Part shown: positions 43,341 to 51,050 of the stretch, piece by piece
How positions within the stretch are numbered: the stretch's first letter is position 1
Layout of the letters: every line of letters starts with the position of its first letter
Origin: Candidatus Latescibacterota bacterium
Lineage (GTDB): Bacteria > Latescibacterota > UBA2968 > UBA8231
Length of the DNA: 64,000 bases
Assembly: GCA_022820485.1 (NCBI GenBank)
Contig: JAJEFJ010000039.1
Coordinates: 62,001-126,000, forward strand
Direction: 5' to 3'
The notes under the pieces: model-generated
Database searches by the model: none
What the model saw: the letters and a program-made list of their open reading frames with translations, nothing else
What the model was told of the DNA's origin: nothing
Position numbers and translations under genes: made by a program

Positions 43341-44252
43341 ATGAGAAAGTTCGGCTTTTTTGCCTTGTCTTTTGGGCTGGCGTGCCTATTGAGCACGGCT
43401 GCTTTTGCCCACGTAGGCGTGACCGTGTTTTATCCCCAGGTGCCGGATCCGGCCGCCATCACCATCGACGGCAACGACGACGACTGGGGTTGGTACGACC
43501 CGGCTCTCGCCCTCAATCAGCCCGATTTCTTCGACCGGGCCAGCGATTTCGTCGAGTTGTCGGACTACGATTTCACCATCCTCAATGCTTGGTCGGCGGA
43601 GCCAGACAACAAGTGGTACGGCTTTGCGCGCTTCGTCGATGACACCCTCAAGTACGATTCACCCGTCAAAGAGTGGTGGAAGGACGACTGCTTGCAGATC
43701 ACCGTGGACGCCGATCACCTCGGCGGCAATATCCTCGGTTCCGACCTCGAGCAGATCGCCAATGGTCAGCGCTGGCACGTGCGCATCTTCCCGCCGGCTG
43801 GCGAGTCCCTGTTGCCCAACCAGACCTGCTTCTTCTACAGCCAGCTAGAGTTCATCGACTCCACCGAGCTGCTCTGGGGAGTGGAACCAGAGTTTTTTGA
43901 GGCTGCGTGGACCGTCCTGCCAGCGGGTGCCGAGAACCTGACGGTTGGCCCGGTTGAGTACACCTATGAGTGGCGGGGTGCCCTGTGGGACATCTGGGGG
44001 CTGAGCGAAGCCGAGAGTACGCGGCACACGTTCGCCGAGGACGACGTGATTCACCTCGGCTATCGCCCGCTCGACGCCGACCGCCCCGGCGGTGGACGCA
44101 AGCACTCCATGTACATCAACGACGGCAGCCAGTCGCAGGATGTCGATGCTTCGCAAATGCCCGACTTCTGGGCGCTGGCGGCGACCGAGACTAACGTGGA
44201 AAACGACACTTGGGGCCACATCAAAAACAGCATGTCCCAACGCCTCAAGTAG
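43341..44252 (+). CDS. Secreted CBM9-like carbohydrate-binding protein, copy 3
   Basis: 303 residues from ATG 43341 (AAGGAG upstream; the frame runs further 5' but without a leader). Signal peptide MRKFGFFALSFGLACLLSTAAFA, then AHVGVTVFYPQVPDP. Blocks match copy 2: AITIDGNDDDWGWYD, WKDDCLQITVDADHLGG, YTYEWRGALWDIWG, DADRPGGGRKHSMYI and QMPDFWAL. The family-9-like sandwich suggests binding of a carbohydrate outside the inner membrane; ligand unknown. A GC-rich hairpin (44275-44304) follows the stop by 22 bases, so it is probably expressed largely on its own, as copy 1 is. Confidence 0.75.
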   Translation: MRKFGFFALSFGLACLLSTAAFAHVGVTVFYPQVPDPAAITIDGNDDDWGWYDPALALNQPDFFDRASDFVELSDYDFTILNAWSAEPDNKWYGFARFVDDTLKYDSPVKEWWKDDCLQITVDADHLGGNILGSDLEQIANGQRWHVRIFPPAGESLLPNQTCFFYSQLEFIDSTELLWGVEPEFFEAAWTVLPAGAENLTVGPVEYTYEWRGALWDIWGLSEAESTRHTFAEDDVIHLGYRPLDADRPGGGRKHSMYINDGSQSQDVDASQMPDFWALAATETNVENDTWGHIKNSMSQRLK

Positions 44253-44274
44253 CAATTCAGTAGAATCTGTTATG

Positions 44275-44304
44275 AGGGGAAGGGGCATGTGCGCCCCTTC
44301 CCCT
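44275..44304 (+). terminator. Terminator-like hairpin after the CBM9-like gene
   Basis: A perfect 12-bp stem (AGGGGAAGGGGC with GCCCCTTCCCCT) around a 6-base loop, followed by TAATCATTT, a weak U-rich tail. It lies 22 bases after the stop at 44252 and before the FlgD-Ig start at 44361. It may act as a partial terminator or as an RNA-stabilising 3' end. Confidence 0.6.
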
Positions 44305-44360
44305 TAATCATTTGCGTCGCCCGTTCGGGGCGATGGAGAGCATCTGGCGGAGGCTGGCCG

Positions 44361-46394
44361 GTGAGAAGCCGTCTGGAAATTCTTAAAGGCGCGATTTTGG
44401 CCTGTGTTGTGCTGGTGGGCATTTGCAGACCCGGAACAGCGCAAGAGTGGTGGCAACTCGGCGGGCAGGGCGGCGTCGCGCCAGCGGATGTGGTGGACTT
44501 CAGCCTGATGCTAGACGACGCAGCCGCTTCCCACGCCCTCCAGCCCTTTGAGCTCGACCCGAACGAAAACATCTTGCCCCAGCTCGGCCCTTGGCAGCGC
44601 TGGCGCTTTCCCACCGATCCGCAATTTCGCCCCGGTCATCCGCGCTTCTGGACAGACATCAATCACAATACCCTATACCAAGCCACGGAAAGTTTTCTCT
44701 TCGTCGATGGGGATCCAACCACCTACATAGAGCGGCGGGACTTAGCTGGCATTTTCTATACCATCGACTTGGGTACCCAAGTGCCCGTAGAGCGCTTCGT
44801 CTTTTTTCCTCCCGAAGGCGTCAGCCCCGAAAGCGACGAGCCTTTCAGGCCCAATTACATCCTCAAGTCCTATAGTCTAACGGCCGCCAAAGCCGAGACC
44901 GGCATTATGCAAGAGGAAATAGAGCGCGGGTTCGTCTGGCGGGGCGACGGGCCGTGCTGTCCGCTGGCCATCCCCCTCGGCTACGAGGAGCGCAATGCCG
45001 ATGTGGTGACCGAAATCGCGTTTCCCACCCAATACCTCCGCTTCTTCCGCCTAATCGCCATTCCCGACGGATTTACCCTGTACGGCGACCCCATTGTCAC
45101 GCGCTCGGCCTTTGCCGAGATGGAAATCTACGGTCGGGGTTTCGCGCCGCAGGCGACCTATGAGTCGCAGGTCATAGATTTGGGACGGGAAGTCAACTTC
45201 GGACAAGTGCGCTTAGCGGTAAGCAAATGGCGCAAGGATGGGGACCAACTGCTACCGTCCGACGGCCCAACCCGCGCCCAAGTGGAAATCCGCACCGGGC
45301 GCGACGACACCCCAACGGCTTATTTCGGCTTTGACGATCTGGGGGCCCACATAGAGGTGACCAAGAGGCAATGGGATCGACTGATACCGCTAGAAACGCG
45401 CGGCGCGACCATAGCGGTCGGCTTTCGCGGTCCGGTGGCCGAAGATCTGGAAAACTGGAGCTTCTGGTCGCTGCCGTTGGAAGACTCGGGCCAGCATCCG
45501 CGCCTGCCGTGGGGCCAGTACTTCCAATTGCGCATCCAGTTAGAAACGGACGGGCTGTGGGAATTTGCCCGCCTCGATTCCCTGCAAATCGAGATCGCGC
45601 CCCTGTTGGCCGACCGGGTCGTCGGCGAGATAGTCCTCGCAGAGGAACCCCATCCCCAAGGTGGACAGGTGCGCGTACCAGCGGGCGCGCAAACCCCGTT
45701 CACGTACGACCTAGGCGTGGAATTTGCCAGCGCAGACCGCATCGGCTGCGACGCCGTGCGCATTTCAGCACCGGCGGAAGCCACATTTCGCTATTTGGAG
45801 ATGGGCGACCCGCTCAGCGCCGTAGAGCCAGATAGCTTGCTGCGCGAAGAAAGCGGCTTTGTGGTGTTCTTGCCGCGCCCCTTGCACCCGAGCGGCGACC
45901 AGCGACTGCGCATCGGCCTCGAAGCCGTGCTGTACGGCGAGGCCGGCGAATTTGGTGGCGAGGTCTTCAACCGCCACGAGCCGAGCTTGTTGCAGCGCGT
46001 CGAAGGAGGGGATGTCAGCGCGGAGCTAGGCTCCAACCAGTTGCTCGTCGTAGCGTCGGCCGCCTCTACGGGCGGGGTGTTGGGCGACGTCGAAGTGGGC
46101 AGCGGCGCGTTTACCCCCCAAGGCGACGGCATAAACGATCTGTTGTCCATACAATACACCCTCTTCCGGGTGCGGGAGTCGTCCCAAGTGCAAGTCGGCC
46201 TCTACGCCCTCGACGGCCGACCGGTATGGCAAGCGCCGCCCAGTGTGCAGGGCGCAGGACGCCATGCGGTCCACTGGGACGGTCGAGACGCGGCCGGGCA
46301 ATTGGTCCGCCCAGGCGTGTACCTAGCGCGTGTAGAAGTAGAAACGGATCAGGGGCGAGCGGTACAGTTGCAGCCGGTGGCGGTGGCGTACTAG
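44361..46394 (+). CDS. Secreted FlgD-Ig surface protein, paralog 7 of 7
   Basis: About 677 residues from GTG 44361, with GGAGG seven bases upstream and a signal peptide (LKGAILACVVLVGICRPGTAQ). One discoidin-like region (about 95-260: FVDGDPTTYIE, YTIDLGTQVPVERFVFF, AEMEIYGRGF). WSFWSLPLEDSG is present, but the SPSPRR block is reduced to LPWGQYFQLR. Then VGEIVLAEEPH and a FlgD-like Ig C-terminus (FTPQGDGINDLL, VHWDGRDAAGQ, GVYLARV), ending AVAY. The asparagine of the PNGDG motif is replaced by glutamine. It leads the rightward part of the second locus after the hairpin at 44275-44304. Confidence 0.8.
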   Translation: MRSRLEILKGAILACVVLVGICRPGTAQEWWQLGGQGGVAPADVVDFSLMLDDAAASHALQPFELDPNENILPQLGPWQRWRFPTDPQFRPGHPRFWTDINHNTLYQATESFLFVDGDPTTYIERRDLAGIFYTIDLGTQVPVERFVFFPPEGVSPESDEPFRPNYILKSYSLTAAKAETGIMQEEIERGFVWRGDGPCCPLAIPLGYEERNADVVTEIAFPTQYLRFFRLIAIPDGFTLYGDPIVTRSAFAEMEIYGRGFAPQATYESQVIDLGREVNFGQVRLAVSKWRKDGDQLLPSDGPTRAQVEIRTGRDDTPTAYFGFDDLGAHIEVTKRQWDRLIPLETRGATIAVGFRGPVAEDLENWSFWSLPLEDSGQHPRLPWGQYFQLRIQLETDGLWEFARLDSLQIEIAPLLADRVVGEIVLAEEPHPQGGQVRVPAGAQTPFTYDLGVEFASADRIGCDAVRISAPAEATFRYLEMGDPLSAVEPDSLLREESGFVVFLPRPLHPSGDQRLRIGLEAVLYGEAGEFGGEVFNRHEPSLLQRVEGGDVSAELGSNQLLVVASAASTGGVLGDVEVGSGAFTPQGDGINDLLSIQYTLFRVRESSQVQVGLYALDGRPVWQAPPSVQGAGRHAVHWDGRDAAGQLVRPGVYLARVEVETDQGRAVQLQPVAVAY

Positions 46395-46462
46395 AGCGCA
46401 GTGTGCATGTTTGACACGTTCGTCGGCATCCGCTTCTTAACTTATAGAAGAGATCATTGGGT

Positions 46463-46789
46463 ATGAATACAGAGGCAGAACAAACTGAAGAACGGATTAA
46501 AGTGAAAAGGTACGATATCCCATATCCGGTTTCTGCATATACCTTTCCTCAAGAAGCCTCTATTCGCCACGTGCGCTTTGACGATGTGCATATTCACATT
46601 GAATTAACGGATGGGCGCATTCTCTCCGTGCCTCTACAATGGATTCCGACGCTCTATCACGCATCGCCCGATGAACGCGAAAAGTACGAGATTGATCCAA
46701 GCCGCACGACGCTTTTATGGGATGCCGACAAGTGCGATATTAACGACGAACTCCATATTGCGGACTATCTCGGCTCTGGTAGCGCGTAA
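46463..46789 (+). CDS. DUF2442-type small protein
   Basis: About 108 residues from ATG 46463 (TTG 46457 is an in-frame alternative). The core matches the DUF2442 pattern: VRFDDVHIHIELTDGRILSV, then PLQWIPTLYHASPDEREKY. Members are small cytosolic proteins, often next to DUF4160 proteins in putative toxin-antitoxin-like or regulatory pairs. No DUF4160 partner is present here. The base composition is more AT-rich than its neighbours, so it may be a later insertion between the FlgD-Ig gene and the lipoprotein gene. Function unknown. Confidence 0.65.
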   Translation: MNTEAEQTEERIKVKRYDIPYPVSAYTFPQEASIRHVRFDDVHIHIELTDGRILSVPLQWIPTLYHASPDEREKYEIDPSRTTLLWDADKCDINDELHIADYLGSGSA

Positions 46790-46837
46790 AAATTTCAAAT
46801 CCGCCCAAAAACAGCACCTTGCAAAGAAAGCCACACC

Positions 46838-47611
46838 ATGCTTACATCATCTCACCGCGTCTTCGCCCTGCTGTGCGCCGCGCTACTCGTCGCAGGCTGC
46901 GGGCACAAATTGGGCTACCGCCACTTTGCTGGCCCCATATTGCCGGTCACTAATTTGGCGGGAGCGGATTTCGTCGTCCGCGACGACCACAGCATCACCT
47001 TCGTCAAAAATCGCTTGGAAGTGAGCTTGTTGCCGCTGACCGTGGCCATGCTCAATCGGCAGCTAAGTGGCCATTCGCAGCGGCCGGAGGGCTTTCACGA
47101 CCCCAACCCCTATCTCGCGCCGGTCAACCCCTACACCTATGGCGACTGGAAGCCGGGCTGGGAAGAGGAGCATCCCACCCGCTTTACGGTCTTTCTGCTC
47201 AAGGTCAAGAACTACGCCTACCCCAAAGTGTGGCTCAATCCCTACGCCATAGAGATCGCCAGCGCCAATGGTCGGCGCTACCAAGCCTTCACCCGGCTGG
47301 CGCTAGACGAGTACTTTGCCCCGTATGCCATAGGCTATGCCGGCAATACCTTCCTGCCCTTCCGCGAGCGGCGCGATCTGCTGACCCGCACCATGTATCC
47401 AGAAGACGAGATGATCTTCAGCGGCCAAGAGCGCGAAGGCTTCATCGCCCTTGCCCCACTAGCGAACGATGTCGAAGCGTTTGAAGTGCGGATCCCAGAG
47501 ATGGTGCTGCGCTTCGACTACCGCGATCAGCCGGTGGAGACCATCGACATCGCCTACCCATTTACGCGCGAAGTGTACTTGGCCAAGCAACGCCGCGCCG
47601 AGGAACTCTAA
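46838..47611 (+). CDS. Lipoprotein of unknown function
   Basis: 257 residues with a lipobox (LLVAGC, C21), so it is probably anchored in a membrane facing the periplasm. The rest shows no domain I know. It is strand- and aromatic-rich (FVVRDDHSITFVKNRLEVSL, PYTYGDWKPGWEEEHPTRF, LLKVKNYAYPKVWLNPYAIE) and ends in a helical tail (VYLAKQRRAEEL). Its stop overlaps the start of the parvulin lipoprotein (TAATG), so the two are translationally coupled. A role with that chaperone in outer-envelope protein assembly is a guess from position. Confidence 0.7.
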   Translation: MLTSSHRVFALLCAALLVAGCGHKLGYRHFAGPILPVTNLAGADFVVRDDHSITFVKNRLEVSLLPLTVAMLNRQLSGHSQRPEGFHDPNPYLAPVNPYTYGDWKPGWEEEHPTRFTVFLLKVKNYAYPKVWLNPYAIEIASANGRRYQAFTRLALDEYFAPYAIGYAGNTFLPFRERRDLLTRTMYPEDEMIFSGQEREGFIALAPLANDVEAFEVRIPEMVLRFDYRDQPVETIDIAYPFTREVYLAKQRRAEEL

Positions 47612-49284
47612 TGGTGCGCGTTGTGGGAGTTGTCCTTGCGGCGCTGTGGTGGAGTGGCTGCGGGCCGCAAGTAGATGGCGATGTGGTCGCCAAGATAGGC
47701 GACGAAGAGATCGAACTCGCAGACCTGCGCCAGTTCCGCGAAGAATCCACTGCCAACTACCGCGATCCCGAAGAGGGCCTCAAGGCGTGGCGCTTCTACT
47801 TGCAAACGATGATCGACATGAAGCTGATGCTCATTGCGGCGCAGGAGCAGCGGCTGGATCAGACAGTGGAGTTCGTGCGCCGATGGGACCGGGAACGGCG
47901 TAAAAAACTGGTCGATGAGTACGCTGTGCGGACCATCCTCGCGGATGTAGATCTCGCCGTGGATGGTATGCGTCAGAATTTTGCGACGAACAAGTGGAAT
48001 CGGATGTTGCGCTTGGCCCATATCCGCACCGCCAGCGCAGCAGAAGCCCAAAAGGCCATGCGCGACTTGGAGCAGGGGTGGAATTTCGCCGAGGTGGCCC
48101 GCAGGTATTCTATCGCGCCGACAGCCGCCCACGGCGGGGCGATTGATGCCTGGTACGGACGCGGCAACTTGGAGGAGATGGGTCTGCCTTTAGAAGTGGG
48201 AGAGCAGATATTCGACCTACAGGTTGAAGACTTGAGTCAGCCCTTACTCGTGGGGGAAAACTACGAGATCTTCAAGGTCCTGTCCCAAGGTCCAGCACCT
48301 ACGCACTACCGAGCGGCCTTTCTCCGCGAGCAGTACTGGAACGAGTTTCGCACCCGTTGGGATGAGCTGGTTGTACAGCTCAAAGACCGACTAGACGCCC
48401 AGTTAGATGGTGAGGCGATCCGGTTGCTCGTCGATCGGATGGCCGAGTCCGACGGCCGGGGGATGCTGTTGGCTCCCGAAGAGCAGGAAGTGATTCTCTG
48501 CCGCTTCAAAGGCGGACAGGTAACGCTGCTGGATTTTGCCGAAACCTATAACGCCTATTGGTTCATCCGCTCGGTCTCCTTCGACAGCAGCGGGATTGCC
48601 GAGTTCGTCCACCGGGACCTCTTGCCGCGAGTTCTCGTCTATCAAGCGGCCTTGCAGGAAGGCTTGGACCAAGATTCGACCATAGCGGCCTGGTTGCAAG
48701 ACAAGAAAAAATCGCTGCTGCTCGAAGCTCTCCGCAGAGAAGAGGTCGTAGAGCGGACCGAAGTTGACAGCGCCATGGCCCGCCAGTACTACGACGACCA
48801 TCCGCAAATGTTCATGGAACTGGAAGAGATTCAGATGGCGGAAGTGCTGGTAGCGACCCGCGCCGAGGCGGAACAGCTCTTGCAGCGGGTCCGCGCTGGC
48901 GAACGCCTAGAAACGCTGGCCGCCCGCCACACGCTCCGCACGGATGCCGAAAGGAGCGGTCAGTACCACATCCACAACCACCCCTCCGAGCGGCGGGTTT
49001 TCGGTGCCCTCTACGACTCAGTGGTCGCCGCGCCGGTAGGAGTACTCACCGGCCCTGTGGCCCTCGACGAAGGTTATTCGATCTTCGAAGTGCGGGAGCG
49101 CATTCCCCCGCGTCCCACGCCCTTTGCACAGGCGGCCTCGCGGGCGCGGTGGTGGGTGCAAAAGCGGCAAGAAAAGACTCTCTTCGACTCCTTGTTCACC
49201 CGGCTCAGGAATCAATACGCCGATAGAGTGGTGGTGTTTGAAGAGCAGTTGGGCAGACTAGACGCCAGCCCCACTAGCCCATGA
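47611..49284 (+). CDS. Parvulin-type peptidyl-prolyl isomerase lipoprotein, second copy
   Basis: 557 residues, lipobox WWSGC (C17). Layout as in 25701-27617: an N-terminal SurA-like helical part, a parvulin rotamase (about 125-235: MLRLAHIRTASAAEAQ, FAEVARRYSIAPTAAHGG, NYEIFKVLSQG), a helical linker, and a second weaker rotamase (about 395-500: IQMAEVLVATRAEAEQLL, LDEGYSIFEVRER). The two proteins also share the C-terminal VVFxxx-type ending. Likely a periplasmic folding factor for the secreted or barrel proteins of this locus. It overlaps the preceding lipoprotein gene by one base and is followed by paired repeats before the CRTAC1-type gene. Confidence 0.8.
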   Translation: MVRVVGVVLAALWWSGCGPQVDGDVVAKIGDEEIELADLRQFREESTANYRDPEEGLKAWRFYLQTMIDMKLMLIAAQEQRLDQTVEFVRRWDRERRKKLVDEYAVRTILADVDLAVDGMRQNFATNKWNRMLRLAHIRTASAAEAQKAMRDLEQGWNFAEVARRYSIAPTAAHGGAIDAWYGRGNLEEMGLPLEVGEQIFDLQVEDLSQPLLVGENYEIFKVLSQGPAPTHYRAAFLREQYWNEFRTRWDELVVQLKDRLDAQLDGEAIRLLVDRMAESDGRGMLLAPEEQEVILCRFKGGQVTLLDFAETYNAYWFIRSVSFDSSGIAEFVHRDLLPRVLVYQAALQEGLDQDSTIAAWLQDKKKSLLLEALRREEVVERTEVDSAMARQYYDDHPQMFMELEEIQMAEVLVATRAEAEQLLQRVRAGERLETLAARHTLRTDAERSGQYHIHNHPSERRVFGALYDSVVAAPVGVLTGPVALDEGYSIFEVRERIPPRPTPFAQAASRARWWVQKRQEKTLFDSLFTRLRNQYADRVVVFEEQLGRLDASPTSP

Positions 49285-49302
49285 CATCACCCCTCGTATG
49301 TT

Positions 49303-49374
49303 GGGCAACCATAAAGGTTGCCCCTACCTGTTTGTTTGCCAGCGCATTCGTAGGGGCAATCCTCGTGGTTGCCC
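49303..49374. repeat. Inverted pair of GTAGGGGC repeats
   Basis: Two copies of a 25-nt unit face each other: 49303-49327 (GGGCAACC, ATAAA, GGTTGCCC, then CTAC) and 49350-49374 (GTAGGGGCAATCC ... GGTTGCCC), with 22 bases between. Each can form its own hairpin and the two can also pair with each other. The second copy ends directly at the ATG (49375) of the CRTAC1-type gene, so its translation start lies in the shadow of the repeat. Confidence 0.75.
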
Positions 49375-51048
49375 ATGCTCGCCCCAACGCTCCCGTCTAG
49401 TCCCGTGGCCGCGGTTTTGTCTTTGTGGATGCTGCTCGTCGTGGGCAGCGCGGGATGCGGGCCAGCAGACCCGGAGATCGAACCGGCATTTGTAGAGGTG
49501 GCACAGGAGGCGGGCATTGAATTCCACCATCAGAATGGGGCGAGCGGGCGCTACTACTACGTGGAAACCTATGGGTCGGGCGCGGCCTTCCTCGACTACG
49601 ACAACGACGGCGACCAAGACCTCTATGCAGTCAACAGCGCGCCGCTGCCGGGTTTTGCCGCCGAGGACGTCCCCACTAACGCGTTCTATCGCAACCGGGG
49701 CGACGGAACCTTTGCCGATGTGACGGCGCAAACGCGGACGGGCCATCCGGGCTATGGCATGGGTGCCTGCGTCGGGGACATCGACAACGACGGGCACGTA
49801 GATATATACGTGACCAACTTCGGCCCCAACGTCCTGTATCATAACCAGGGCGACGGAACCTTTGCCGATCAGACTGCCGACGCCGGGGTCGGCGATCCCC
49901 GCCTGAGCACTAGCGCGGCGTTTGCCGACATCGACAACGACGGCGATCTGGACCTCTATGTGGCCAACAACGTCTTCGTTGACCTTGCGTACGACGAAGG
50001 GTGTCACCAAGGAGCGGTCCCGGTCTATTGCGCCCCCACTCAGTACAAAGGAGAATCCGGTGCCCTCTTCCGCAACGACCGGGGCGGAAAGTTCGCCGAT
50101 ATTACCCGGCCGGCCGGGATGTACAACGAAGCCGGCCGCCAGTTGGGCGTCGTCTTTGGCGACTACGACGGCGACGGCGACGCGGACCTGTACGTAGCCA
50201 ATGACATGAAGGCCAATTTCCTCTTCCGCAACGACGGCGCAACGCGATTCGCCGAAGTGGGCTTGAGCGCGGGGGTAGCACTCAGCGAGAGCGCTCGCCC
50301 CGAGGCCGGCATGGGCACGGACTTTGGCGACTGCGACCGGGACGGCGATTTGGACCTCGTGGTCTGCAACTTCCAATGGGAGAGCTGCCGCTTCTATCGC
50401 AACGACGGCGACGGCACCTTTGCCGACCTGAGCTTTCCGTCGGGATTGGGTGAGCCTACGCTTTCGACTTTAACGTTTGGCACGGATTTTTTCGACTACG
50501 ACAACGACGGCGACCTAGACCTCTACCTAGCCAATGGCCACGTCCATCCAGAAGTGCAGGCATTCGATCAAGCCGCGTCCTATCCGCAGCCGGACCAACT
50601 CTTTGCCAACGACGGGACCGGGCGGTTTGCGCTGGTACCGACTACGACCCTAGGCGGAGTCGGACGGGGTGCGGCCTTTGCCGACATCGACAACGACGGC
50701 GATCTGGATGCTTTTGTCTCCAACAACAATCAACGGGCGTTTTTGCTGCGCAACGACAACGGCCAGCGCAACCACTGGATCGCCTTTAAAACCGTCGGCC
50801 GGGTCAGCAACCGGGACGGGATTGGGGCGGTGATCCGGGTGGTAAGCGGCGATTTGGTGCAGGTCGAGGAGGTGCGCAGCGGCAGCAGCTATCTCTCGCA
50901 AAACGATCTGCGGGTGTACTTCGGCTTGGGCCAGCGCAAACAGGTGAATCGCGTCCAAATCCGCTGGCCCAGCGGGATCGTGCAGACGCTCGTACAAGTG
51001 CCCATCGACCAAATCCACCAAGTGGAAGAACCTTCTCCTTCCGGCTGA
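49375..51048 (+). CDS. FG-GAP/VCBS repeat lipoprotein with ASPIC/UnbV C-terminus (CRTAC1-type)
   Basis: About 557 residues from ATG 49375 (TTG 49369 is the alternative). Lipobox VGSAGC, so it is membrane-anchored. Seven FG-GAP/VCBS blades carry calcium-binding DxDxDGxxDL motifs (DYDNDGDQDLYAVN, DIDNDGHVDIYVTN, DYDGDGDADLYVAN). The ASPIC/UnbV end has NRDGIGAVIRVVSG, VYFGLGQ and IRWPSG. The paralog at 1113-2732 has a cleavable signal instead of a lipobox. It is followed two bases after its stop by the TPR lipoprotein, so the two probably act in the same compartment. Binding or scaffold function inferred. Confidence 0.85.
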   Translation: MLAPTLPSSPVAAVLSLWMLLVVGSAGCGPADPEIEPAFVEVAQEAGIEFHHQNGASGRYYYVETYGSGAAFLDYDNDGDQDLYAVNSAPLPGFAAEDVPTNAFYRNRGDGTFADVTAQTRTGHPGYGMGACVGDIDNDGHVDIYVTNFGPNVLYHNQGDGTFADQTADAGVGDPRLSTSAAFADIDNDGDLDLYVANNVFVDLAYDEGCHQGAVPVYCAPTQYKGESGALFRNDRGGKFADITRPAGMYNEAGRQLGVVFGDYDGDGDADLYVANDMKANFLFRNDGATRFAEVGLSAGVALSESARPEAGMGTDFGDCDRDGDLDLVVCNFQWESCRFYRNDGDGTFADLSFPSGLGEPTLSTLTFGTDFFDYDNDGDLDLYLANGHVHPEVQAFDQAASYPQPDQLFANDGTGRFALVPTTTLGGVGRGAAFADIDNDGDLDAFVSNNNQRAFLLRNDNGQRNHWIAFKTVGRVSNRDGIGAVIRVVSGDLVQVEEVRSGSSYLSQNDLRVYFGLGQRKQVNRVQIRWPSGIVQTLVQVPIDQIHQVEEPSPSG

Positions 51049-51050
51049 GC

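Noticed and set aside
2829..46394. Type IX secretion C-terminal domains in the FlgD-Ig proteins
   Set aside because: The TPNGDGIND motif recalls gliding-motility/T9SS domains, but the WDGRD and GxYLxRV pattern is FlgD-Ig, and no T9SS component (SprA-size, PorU, PorV) is visible in the window.
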